53,442 nucleotides of DNA from Hofstenia miamia (lineage: Eukaryota; Xenacoelomorpha; Acoela): assembly GCA_004352715.1 (NCBI GenBank), contig SCFE01000003.1, positions 1,287,060 through 1,340,501 of the forward strand. Reading direction: 5' to 3'. Below the pieces are notes generated by a model. That model searched no databases. It had not been told where the DNA came from and worked only from the letters and a program-made list of their open reading frames with translations. This document shows positions 44,301-53,442 of the stretch, piece after piece; the stretch's first letter is position 1; every line of letters begins with the position of its first letter. Made by a program: the position numbers and the translations under genes.

Positions 44301-47300
44301 GAAGGAGTGTGCTGAGGCTATGTATTATCCATAGAATTTTAAAATTTCTGTCTGCCAAGGCTACATTTTAGGATTTACCAAAGTTAGTCCCTAAATTTAA
44401 TTTATTTGTAATAAAGTTAAATTTACATGCAATATTTTATAACACCAGGTTGCAGATTGAAAATAATAAAAACAGTTTATTAAAAAATTATCTCTACATA
44501 TACTATCCTCAGGTGTCTCTTCTTGTGTTGGCCAATTTTTCAAATCTGATTTATTTACTGAAGGAGTGTGCTGAGGCTATGTATTATCCATAGAATTTTA
44601 AAATTTCTGTCTGCCAAGGCTACATTTTAGGATTTTCCCGAAATGGCTGATTGTTACGAGAAAATGTTCTAACATTTTTATTTGCAAAATACAAAATTCA
44701 ACTACATATTTTCAAATTGCAAATTTGAACGGTCTTTTGTCTTTATGTAATTTTCAATATACTAAATAAAGAAAATTATATCATTTAAACATCTATTCGT
44801 AGTTGCATTACATACATAGTCATTGCAGACACCTAAAAATGATTTATCTGTTTTCTATATTTTTTGTGTGGCAAGGCAACTGGAAACTTCATTTTGAGCA
44901 TTGGTCAAGTTTTCACCTCAGAAGTGGTTAATGAGCAAGCAATAAGACGCTAAAATTTACATTTAGTGTTTTCCTGTATGATGCAGGCTCAAGAACAAGA
45001 AAATTCATTAGCTTGCAATTGAGACATCTTTTAATGCTATAGTACTAGCTTCTTAAAAGTTTTAGTGAAAACAGCAATGTAATATCACAAGAAAAAAATT
45101 TTAGTACAATTAGATCTTGGAAGATGGCATTGATATGATTTATATACGGTTGTGGAAAGAGGCCTCATTGAAGAGGCCTAATATATATATATATATATAT
45201 ATATAATTTTTATCACTTTCTTATTGAACGAAATGTTCCAATCACCTCTTACTCAAAGAAACTCATTGTAGCCATGTATGTTATAAATGAAAATCACACC
45301 TTTTTCAATAAGCGATGGATACCAAAGTGTTCTTAAATTGCTGCATATGTCTGCACCAAAACAGTCATGGTACTTCTCGAAAAAACCTGGATCCTATTTG
45401 AAAATACAAAAAAAGTAGTATTAAAATATTTACATCAAGTTTGAGTCCTATAGCAATGAGACGCAAAATGCGCAAAGCCAGTGTACCCATCATCTTGAAA
45501 AACTTGATCATGATATTTTGAAAGTTTGGTACTTCTTCTGGCCATTTCTAAATTACTAGTCTTACATAATCTAAGAAACGTTAGGCAAATTGAATCACAT
45601 GGATATGGATATTGACATAATTTATCGCAACTGCTTGCTAAATGAAAAATTTCGAGCTTTGAAGTTATTTTATAATTTTATTTAAGATGCTTGGTAGTTT
45701 AAGTGGTAAAATGTTGTGTCAAGCAAAATGAACTGGTCTTGAGTGATATATGGGAATGAGGGACTCCGGTTTTTAAAAAACTGATGACGTCATCAATCGC
45801 AGTTTTTTTGCTGATTCCAAATCAAAAAAAATTTTGCGAACCGCTCATTATTTCAAAAGTTAATAATATTTTTAATATAGCTTATAATACTTTATCAGCC
45901 AACAATAATGTAACTGATCTATCATTTAGCAGTGATCCATTATCGTAATTGGATTCTGGGAATAATAATAAACAAAACAGCAATTTCTTTGATTATCCTT
46001 GTATGTATTTGTAGAAAACCTTAAAAGGTTGTTCATTAATACTAACTCGGTTAACGCATAGTTTCACTCTTACTTTACATTGTTATTTAATTATTATAAA
46101 TAATCATGGTGTTTCAAATCACGAATATTTACATGATAGTAAAAATATTTATTTTCTGAACAAACATTCTCATTAATTGAGATAATTATTCAAGATTACT
46201 TAATGAATTTGATAAAAGCACTAAACGTTTGAGTAATAATTTATGAAATGGAGAGGGCCGATTAAATTGTAATATAAAAAAATATTTTAAGATGAGGTAT
46301 GAATCAATAAATATTAAATATCTTTGTAAATATCGAACAGCATTTATCATGCAATTTGGGGAATTTTGTAAGGATTTAGTAATTCTCTTTAATTTTTAAT
46401 GAATTACTTATAGACAACTTTATTGAAATTGTAGAGCTATGTTAAATATAGAGAAAAGGTAAAATTGATATTAAAAAATTTACCAAGTTAGTATTAATGA
46501 AAAACCTTTTAAGGTTTTCCAAAAATACATACAAGGATAATCAAAGAAATTGCTGTTTTGTTTATTATTCTAAGAATCTAATTTACGATAATGCATCACT
46601 GCTAAATGCCATAGATAAGTTACATTATTGTTTCAACGTGATTGGCTGATAAAGAAGTATAAGCTATATTAAAAATATTAATAACTTTTGAAATAATGAA
46701 CGGTTCGCAAAATTTTTTTTCTGATTTGGAATCAGCAAAAAAACTGCGTCTAATGACGTCATCCTTTTAAAAATCGGAGTCTTTCATTCCCATATATCGC
46801 CCTTGTCTTGATCATGTTTTTGCCAGTCGGTAACCCATACTTACAGTCCGTGACTCGTAATTTTTAGATTATTATTCAAAATTGAGTTTATTAATGATAA
46901 ATAAGTTTGTATACCTGCTGTATTCGCGCTGTGCTCACTTGAGCATAATTAAATAGAGGTTCACGTGCAAAAAATACAATCACCATCAAATTAATCAATT
47001 TTCAACAATAAATCCAAAATGTATTAGATAGTTGTAATTACATTGCAAACACAATCAATATAATCATCTAAGGGTTATAAGATCAAATTCCAGTTTGTTT
47101 GATTGTTGTTCTAAATATATTTGAAGAAATAACGGGACGTGCATTTGAAAAATTGCAAATGCAAATATATTTCTTAAATTATTGTAATTTTTTTATACAT
47201 TTTGCAACTTCAAATAAAAATATATTTCGCTGCCCATAGCACTAGCCCGTAACCCATAAGCTTTATAACTCGTGACCAGTAAATTTTGTCGACTCCAAAA

Positions 47301-47873
47301 ATGAATTGTCTCTTTAGTTTGCTGACTAAGGCGCAGACTTATTTGCGTTGTAGTGTGGGTTTCTGGTCCCACGAAGGACTTGCCAGGCATTGCTTTCCAT
47401 CATGTGTACGCCTACATTAACGCATAGATTTGTCAATATACCAGGATTTTAAAATTTCCAAATAGGTTTGGAGAAAATCGTTTGAAACTACGGACAAAGG
47501 TTAGCCTATATCTTTGAAGTTGTACTGTTCTTTCAATGAAATCTACGTCATTCAAAGTAAGTTTCTTTTAATCAAGTTGGTCACAGTCGCAGAATATAGT
47601 GAATTTTGTGAATGTGGAGAATGTGCCAAGAAAAATAAAATAAATTTTATCTGCAACCCAAAGTAGGTAAAATGCATCTTAATTATGATCAGTGTTGAGA
47701 CCGGGCGGTGCCATGCTCGTGCCGTAGCCATGCTCGTGCCGACATTAAAATACGTATCAAACATATTTGTTATTTCAAATTTCTAAATCTATTAATTTGC
47801 ATATTATAGTCATCGAAAGCTTTTTATTGAAAATATTGGTTCCAACATCGATTATGATTTTAAGATTAGATTT

Positions 47874-47953
<80 letters not shown>

Positions 47954-50900
47954 ATAAATGGGCTTAACTCATAATTAATAAATTTGCGGACAATTCGATC
48001 TCAGTTTAATTGGATGCTATAGTTGTAGGACTTACAAAATATGTATGCCGTATAAATGTTTTAAGAATTACCATGAAAATGCGTACATTAATTTGCCCAG
48101 CATAAGGAGATACAAATGATTCCAATAATGCTATTTTAAAAGTATGACAGACGTATGAATATGTGGCCTATAATGCTGTCTACTGCTCTATGCAACTGCG
48201 AACAACATGGGATCTGTCAATTGCTTGCTTTCTACTCTTTCTAGATATAATCAAATTTTAATATCTCTTTTTAGATATGAAGACATATATTATTGAGCAT
48301 ATACTATTTACCACAATGTGATTCTGCGAGATATCTAGTTTCATGGGGTTGACTAGTCCTGCCCCAATCCTATGGGTCTAAGATCTACAAATATATATTT
48401 CAGTGTGACAGGGACCACCGTGTAACTGTGATTATGATTTTCAGAATTTAATTAATAATTTTTCCTAATTTTAGGACCAAATGTACTATAAAATTTAATG
48501 TTACTGACAAGTTAACAGGACTTAGACCAATTTGAAGGGGACTAGATGCTACTGGGTCCAGTGAAATTATTGTAAAGCCAACCCTATCTTAGTAGAGCAG
48601 ACTGTGATTTTGTCATTTTTATATAATACAGAAATTTTTTGGATTTAATCAGCATTTTTTGAGCTCTTAAGCGAGGTATTTGCTGTTTGTTTATCATTCT
48701 ACATTCTTGATTAATTTACTGTAGGTATCAAGCTAAATAAAATATCTAAATGAAATCACTCAATGAGAACATTAAATAATTTTCGAAATTACTAACCTGG
48801 GTGTATCAGAGGGAGATAGTAATTATAGTATTTTCAATATTAGGTACAATTCTATTAGTTTAAACGGGTGTGAAAGTTGCATTTAGAATGACAGGGAGCC
48901 AAATATTTAAATTCAATCAATATTTTTATAAATATAGTTTGTTTGGTCTGTGCTACTTTTCCATAATCTCTCTATATAATCTCAAAAATATGAACTATAA
49001 TTTCAGTACTTAATGACAATATAAATTTAAGTAAGGAACCAATAATTTTTGCAACAAAAACATTAAAAACCTATATGTTAAACTACTATTATATTCTTTT
49101 TTACAGAATTAAAATTTCTTCGAACCCTTCCTATGAATGACTTACATGGATTAAATTAGCATTTTTGTCCACATGGTGAATATGTACATATTAATCAATT
49201 AAATTGATTTAATCACAAGACAGTATCAGTGCATAAAAAATATGACGAGCTAGATTTGGAGCAAATGATTGGTATTTAAAATGGACTGGGCAAGCTTAAC
49301 CCTATGCTGTATTGAGCCCAGTTCGAACTCTGCTAGATATTGTTTTCTTTCGTATAAAATTAGGAGATAATATGGTAGATTATTCATTATGTATATGATG
49401 TAGAATTAAAATGAGGTAATGATATGATGACATAACATCTTAGTATTAAATTTTGCAAGGAAGTGTTTTACATTTCTTGCAGCTCGCATTAACAAGATTA
49501 AGATGTTAAATTCTCACCTTTTCTTTTAAAATTGTTCTAACATTGAAAGATTCTTTAAGATCACCTGGTCTATGAACGTTTGCTCTAAATTGCAATGATT
49601 TATTTGAATAAATGTAAAAAATTAGGCTATTAATTAATAATACCTAACGTTTTCTTACACAAAGTTTATTTCATTTAAGCCCATTGTAATGATGAATGCT
49701 TGAATTGTCTTAAACTAATCTAGTAGTATTGCATCAGCTCACTAGTCACTCAATTTATGGCTCTTAACGCAGATATTTCGACATAGAAACCTAGATGTAA
49801 AAATTGAATCGGAAACCCACGTATGAAGCGGACCTTCAGGGTTTGTGTCGATAAATATTTGCAAATTTTTTCTAAGAAGTCCTACTTAAAGACATAAATG
49901 AAGAATTATTAAGACTAAATACAAGAGACATTAAGCATATTTACACATAAAACAAAATTCATTTTAATCTAAACACAGAAAACTAGCTTTTCATGGTAGT
50001 TCTGTAATAAATTTATTTTCTACTATCTGACTTAACAATAGAGCCAAGTATTCGTAAACCTGATTCAGAGTTGAAGCGACCATGAAATTTAAACGACGAT
50101 AAAGATCAATGTGAAACTGTAATTGGGTCGTACTTAGAGACATATTTTGAGATTTTTTTAGCGAAAACCCAGCAATTATGCTTTGATTTGAATTTGAATA
50201 AAGACCTTGTGGATGTAAGAATATCCACTTTGTTATTATGTTATGAAACAAACCAGTCGTAGATTTGACCTTTAAAAGTAGCAATCGATGCTCATTCCAA
50301 GACGATGTTAGCATATAGTATTTCCTATAATAGGTGCGACTTATTAAATTTTTATTCTGAATATTTCTATAAATCAATTATTTACGTTTACTTTAGATAA
50401 GCTGACCATCCATGCCTGTCTTCATCAAGCAGATACTTTTGCTTAACATCTTCTGGTAGATTAAAAAACAGTTCTGTGCACATGTTAAATTCTTCAATCT
50501 TAAATAAACTGTTAGCATTTTTATGTTTTATAAATAACGCATTCCATTTTAAAATTTAATTTTGGTTCTAAAATTACTTTTAACTTCTCGATATCAAAGA
50601 GAGCATGAAATTTTTTTTGTAAATTTTCAACTTTGAACATTTTAGTATATTTTTCTACAATGAATTTAAAATATCATAATTTTTCCTTCAAATCAATGCG
50701 ATATTCATGTAGAACTATACCTCTGCATTAGTGACACCATGATTTTTAATGTAGAGAAAACCATGTTCTTTAAAAACTGAAATAACTTCTTCTGCCAGTT
50801 TTCCTAATTCATTCTTAATGTATTCTTCATCAGAATATTTCAGGGAAGCAACGTTGAAATCTAATGTTGGAATTGAATCAATCATCTAAAAAAATTTATA

Positions 50901-51939
50901 TACGATGTACATAGATATAGAAACATAACCGCATGCGTAGAGTGCTTGTATGCATACTATGCAGCGGCGACTGATTATGAGTTGATTATCAGCATAGAAC
51001 TGCCTGGTGTTAATGTGCTTAAAAACATGAAACACTAAATTTAATTATCAATAAGACAATTTGTATGGATAATTTTAATTATCAATAAGACAATTTGTAT
51101 GGATAATTTTTTTATTCCGAATATAATTAGTATCTTCATTTCATAGTTGTTTTTGTATTTTGGTAAATTTTGTTGCTTTTAATTCTTTCGTTTTCAAATC
51201 TTCACAGATATGTACATATACATTGTTTCCAAAATGGGCATCGTTCACCAAAGTAGAACTTTCCACATTAATATTGACGGGTAATTTATTAAGCATGATC
51301 TTTTGGGAAGAACTGCTTTGTTAATGAAAATAAGTTCTGCTTAGTATTATTGTAGTACAATAGGAATTATTCTGATCATTTGAGGTTATTAATTTATTAA
51401 GTGGATTTATAGAACATGTTTGGTGCCATGTGCTGTGCTGTTTTAACAGTGAATTCCAAAAGCATGAAAATGGCAAAAACAGAAACAAAAAGCTATGTAG
51501 TTGTAAATATCAAGATAGGATCTACACTAGAATCATGGGTACACTAATATTTAATAATCCTAAAATATTTGCTAAGGTATCACTTAAAGTTTAGTCTATT
51601 TTAAAAATCATAATGTAATACTCTTTTAGGTAGAATAATCAAATTTTAACAAATATATTTAGATAAATATATATTTGCATATTTATTGGTAGATATGCAC
51701 ATAGTGCATTTAATTTTATTACTTCGCAAATTTACCTTAAGTTCCTGCGAAATGTTATTCAAACGGTTGAAGGCCAAGTAACTAAATTCTTGACAACCTA
51801 AGTAAATACAAAGTTTGATTAATAAATACTTCGTACAAGAATGTATTATCTATTTACAAAATAAGTAGTGAATAAAAATGTATTATAGAGCGCGTATTAT
51901 GGTAATGAATTACAAACCTGGGTCGTCTGAACTTGTCAT
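41214..51939 (-). CDS. isopenicillin-N-synthase-like 2-oxoglutarate/Fe(II) dioxygenase, nine exons, 337 aa
   Basis: Exons (minus strand): 51918-51939, 51736-51797, 50721-50885, 50392-50498, 49518-49584, 45434-45547, 45300-45393, 42991-43190, 41214-41396. All introns are GT...AG, phases agree, and the sum is 1,014 nt. The N-terminal DIOX_N part has IPTLDFNV, FKEHGFLYIKNHGV, FFNLPEDVKQKY and RPGDLKESFNV. The catalytic barrel has RCGEHADFSTVTVLFQD and MHRVV, giving the Fe(II) triad His222-x-Asp224-(54 residues)-His279, and Arg294-x-Ser296 (RRSLVFF) for 2-oxoglutarate. Length and spacing match the family, so it should be active. The family couples decarboxylation of 2-oxoglutarate to oxidation of a small substrate; the substrate in animals is not known from sequence. 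No signal peptide: probably cytosolic. Confidence 0.92.
41397..42990 (-). other. dioxygenase intron 8
   Basis: 1,594 bp of AT-rich intron; no nested gene supported. Confidence 0.7.
42991..43190 (-). CDS. dioxygenase exon 8 (catalytic HxD)
   Basis: Carries RCGEHADFSTVTVLFQDAVG and PDCALINVGNLMQKWSN. Acceptor TTTGTAG, donor ACA|GTTAGT. Confidence 0.93.
43341..44635. repeat. tandem array, 5 x 259 bp, in dioxygenase intron 7
   Basis: The segment beginning ACCAAAGTTAGTCCC starts at about 43341, 43600, 43859, 44118 and 44377, a strict 259-bp period. As far as I can read, the copies are identical. The first left boundary and the right boundary (44635) are sharp. The unit contains no recognisable gene. 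Identity this high means very recent expansion or an assembly loop. Confidence 0.95.
45180..45205. repeat. (TA)n microsatellite
   Basis: TA run inside the dioxygenase intron 7. Confidence 0.9.
45300..45393 (-). CDS. dioxygenase exon 7
   Basis: Encodes DPGFFEKYHDC and SNLRTLWYPSLIEK, leading into the catalytic domain; donor AAG|GTGTGA, phase 1 out. Confidence 0.9.
45434..45547 (-). CDS. dioxygenase exon 6
   Basis: 38 codons, KWPEEVPNFQ to LALRILRLIAIGLKLD. Separated from exon 7 by an intron of only 40 bp (45394-45433). Confidence 0.9.
45743..46804. mobile_element. fold-back (long inverted repeat) element, ~1.06 kb
   Basis: Arms of roughly 310-330 bp (45743-46060 and 46490-46804) are inverted copies of high identity, both opening with GATATATGGGAATGA and sharing TGATGACGTCAT-like and GCTGATTCCAAATCA blocks. 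The loop is ~430 bp. A 7-bp direct repeat GTCTTGA lies at 45736-45742 and 46805-46811 and is a plausible target duplication. No coding capacity. It lies in dioxygenase intron 5. Confidence 0.8.
47308..47379 (+). repeat. tRNA-Leu-like pseudogene or SINE head
   Basis: A 72-nt stretch folds as a degenerate cloverleaf: acceptor GTCTCTT with GAAGGAC (one mismatch), CTAAGGCGCAGACTT as in Leu tRNAs, and a T-arm GTGGG/CCCAC. The T-loop reads TTTCTGGT instead of TTCGAAT and the anticodon arm is irregular, so a working tRNA is unlikely. Confidence 0.4.
47876..47951. repeat. compound (CT)n(TA)n microsatellite
   Basis: CT repeat of ~38 bp passing directly into a TA repeat of similar length, within dioxygenase intron 5. 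Confidence 0.9.
47952..49517. other. remainder of dioxygenase intron 5
   Basis: AT-rich intron sequence without supported features. Confidence 0.6.
49518..49584 (-). CDS. dioxygenase exon 5
   Basis: Encodes ANVHRPGDLKESFNVRTILK plus EK; the RPGDLKE.FN block is a family hallmark. Donor AAG|GTGAGA. Confidence 0.9.
49991..50377 (-). CDS. unassigned 128-codon open frame in dioxygenase intron 4
   Basis: An uninterrupted frame from ATG at 50377 to a stop at 49991, wholly inside intron 4. A frame this long is uncommon by chance in such AT-rich DNA. The product is Leu/Ser/Asn-rich (HRLLLLKVKSTTGLFHN; SLSTTQLQFHIDLYRRLNF) with no motif or domain I recognise. It could be a transposon fragment or chance. 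Confidence 0.2.
   Translation of the reverse strand: MIYRNIQNKNLISRTYYRKYYMLTSSWNEHRLLLLKVKSTTGLFHNIITKWIFLHPQGLYSNSNQSIIAGFSLKKSQNMSLSTTQLQFHIDLYRRLNFMVASTLNQVYEYLALLLSQIVENKFITELP
50392..50498 (-). CDS. dioxygenase exon 4
   Basis: Encodes FFNLPEDVKQKYLLDEDRHG and following residues; acceptor TTTAAG, donor AAA|GTAAAC, ends in phase 2. Confidence 0.9.
50721..50885 (-). CDS. dioxygenase exon 3
   Basis: 55 codons with IPTLDFNV and HGFLYIKNHGV, the first conserved blocks of the family. Acceptor TTTTTAG directly before ATG; donor GAG|GTATAG. Confidence 0.9.
51736..51797 (-). CDS. dioxygenase exon 2
   Basis: Encodes GCQEFSYLAFNRLNNISQELK with acceptor CTTAG and donor AAG|GTAAAT. Phase 1 in, phase 0 out. 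Less conserved N-terminal extension; if unused, translation would start at the ATG opening exon 3. Confidence 0.65.
51918..51939 (-). CDS. dioxygenase exon 1 (start codon)
   Basis: Encodes MTSSDDP plus one base; donor CAG|GTTTGT. Start chosen because joining to exon 2 gives an open frame leading in phase into the conserved N-terminus. A CAG acceptor-like site lies 4 nt before the ATG (possible 5'-UTR intron or trans-splice site). Confidence 0.6.
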
Positions 51940-52900
51940 CTACCTGGATTAAGTTGTTGACACAGTTGACAAGAATTTAAGTAAGAATCAATTACCAAGC
52001 AAAAATATCTAAGGTTTGTGATTCCAATAGTAATGTAAAATTTTTAACGATTTTCGACAAAGTTGTTTCTCATTGTCAATGTTGAATAAAACCAGCTGGG
52101 TGCCTTCAAATCTAGAAATGATCTATTTTAATTATGTATGAAGTGGTTATCTGGTGTGAAGGTGAATCTTTAAAATATAACATGCTCATCATAACCACGA
52201 TGATGTTATGATTGATGCATAGAAATGGTAAGTACGTTATTCAGCAATTATATGATTTAAAAAATGGTCAATATGTTGAATTGGAAATTAATAAATTTCA
52301 GTACAAAATATTTGCTCCTGCAGTGGCCCAGTTTTGGAGCGTTGTCTCAAAGTATTAGCCCAGTGTACATGTGATGCTTTTCTAAAATTCTTGGCACCAC
52401 ATCAATAATTCTGCCTCTGCGTGCCCTTGCTTAAAGCATTTAATTCAATACATCTTAGCCTCAGTAGAATTCTATAAACTTAATACCAGTTATTATGAAT
52501 ACAATAATATATTTACGACTTTTTTAAAGTTTTTTTGAAAGCTATCTCCTTAATTGGAAAATATTACAGAAGTTGTTTCAGCCTATGGAAAACATATTTT
52601 AACATCAACATATTTTTGCAACCTGTTATACTTTGGATTCTGAAGAAGTTTTAATTGCTCTTTTTCTTTGTCATGTTTTTCACCACTATATGTTCTATTT
52701 TTATGGGTGCTTTACATTGACAGAGATCTGCATTAGTCGTTTGTGCCACACTAGAATGGATCTTGGACATTTGGGCTAGCCGAAGAATCAATGAATTTCT
52801 CACAGATCGACTAGTTTTAGATAAGAGTAGTTCTTTGGTCTTTATGTCATTCTATAAATTCATAAGCTCCTTAATGATTACACTAACCTGCGTCAATTTT
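51940..52900. other. presumed 5' flank of the dioxygenase gene
   Basis: No TATA box or further exon could be assigned with confidence. Confidence 0.4.
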
Positions 52901-52919
52901 GCAACGCGCAAATTAATAC

Positions 52920-53285
52920 AACTTTTTAGGACGATTTTTTACACTGATTTCAAAAATTCCATTAATAATTTCGAGAAAAGCTATAAAAAAAAGATACACG
53001 CCTTTGAAGTTTTCAAAATTCATGCAATTAAACAACATAACCAATTAATTCAGATATTGTAAAAAAATGTTACATTATAAAATTAACAATAAAAGTTTTA
53101 GGTAAACACTTCGTTTTGCAAAAATGACAGAGAAAACGAAGTTATAACCATTTCAAATGTTATACAAGCAGTTTTGTTGCTTAATTGCATAAATTTCGTT
53201 AACTTCCTTTTTATAGCTTTTCTCGAAAATATTAATAGATTTTTTAAAGCCGACATAAAATATACTCTTAATCTTGTTTTGCCTG
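52920..53285. repeat. diverged inverted repeat, arms ~130 bp
   Basis: Plus strand 52920-53062 and the complement of 53160-53285 align, with a core of ATTTTCGAGAAAAGCTATAA-type sequence. Both arms translate to related peptides in tail-to-tail orientation: FKNSINNFEKSYKKK on plus and FKKSINIFEKSYKKE on minus. Conservation at the peptide level suggests two copies of one coding fragment, not a simple hairpin. Family not recognised. Confidence 0.55.
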
Positions 53286-53442
53286 TCTGCAGCGAATGAT
53301 TAAGTTTATCCAATAAAGGTTCGACAAAAATAACTGCCAATATTTAATTAAACCTTCCGAAGCGTACGTGACTCATCAATTTGTTATCATTGGCGCCTTC
53401 CCACACTTTAAATAGTGATTTGAGCAAATAAAGACATTTGGC

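Noticed and set aside
43341-44635. CRISPR-like or bacterial repeat array
   Set aside because: Units are 259 bp with no short repeat/unique spacer structure, and it lies in a eukaryotic intron.
47767-47967. 67-codon frame with (Ser-Leu)n(Tyr-Ile)n
   Set aside because: It is a translated CT/TA microsatellite in an intron.

Overview
The window is AT-rich, intron-containing DNA from an invertebrate animal. It has spliced genes with GT/AG introns, long (TA)n tracts, and many classes of animal transposon: hAT, piggyBac, P-element/THAP, Penelope-like, R4/Dong-like and CR1/Jockey-like LINEs. I cannot name the species. A hydrozoan-like genome would fit, but nothing here proves it. The assembly is imperfect: there are four long N gaps and six single Ns, and several single Ns sit exactly at the junction of near-perfect direct duplications, which looks like unmerged overlaps or haplotypes.

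Layout. 1-9.1 kb is repeat-derived: the C-terminal end of a hAT transposase, an RT relic, a hAT MITE with a perfect 8-bp target duplication, a 1.43-kb duplication across a single N, and an older hAT-like MITE with a small piggyBac MITE nested inside. 9.4-10.4 kb holds a broken gene (A) for a secreted, Asn/Gln/Ser-rich protein. 11-16.6 kb is a transposon graveyard: Penelope GIY-YIG relic, THAP/P-element relic, LINE relic, and two head-to-head R4/Dong-like copies ending in a gap. 20.05-21.24 kb is an intact 394-residue secreted low-complexity gene (B). 21.2-30.3 kb is mostly non-coding with LINE and hAT fragments. 30.36-33.2 kb is a third secreted gene (C), split by a LINE insertion; its 5' part is repeated twice more in the assembly. 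36.2-38.1 kb is a piggyBac element with intact ends that encodes a catalytically truncated transposase with a Tudor-like N-terminus. 41.2-51.9 kb is a complete nine-exon gene for an isopenicillin-N-synthase-like 2-oxoglutarate/Fe(II) dioxygenase. One of its introns carries a 5 x 259-bp tandem array and another carries a fold-back element.

The most interesting signal is that genes A, B and C, dispersed over 23 kb and on both strands, look like one family. Each starts with a signal peptide, each carries a short charged helix of the type L-x-E-L-[KR]-[ST]-[KR]-[LI], and each has the same box (GGCGGGAA; A and B share ATTTGGCGGGAATGT) 22-25 nt before the start codon. The box matches the classical E2F consensus. 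This suggests a co-regulated family of secreted disordered proteins that I do not recognise, with B intact and A and C damaged in this assembly. The dioxygenase gene is the only ordinary metabolic gene seen.
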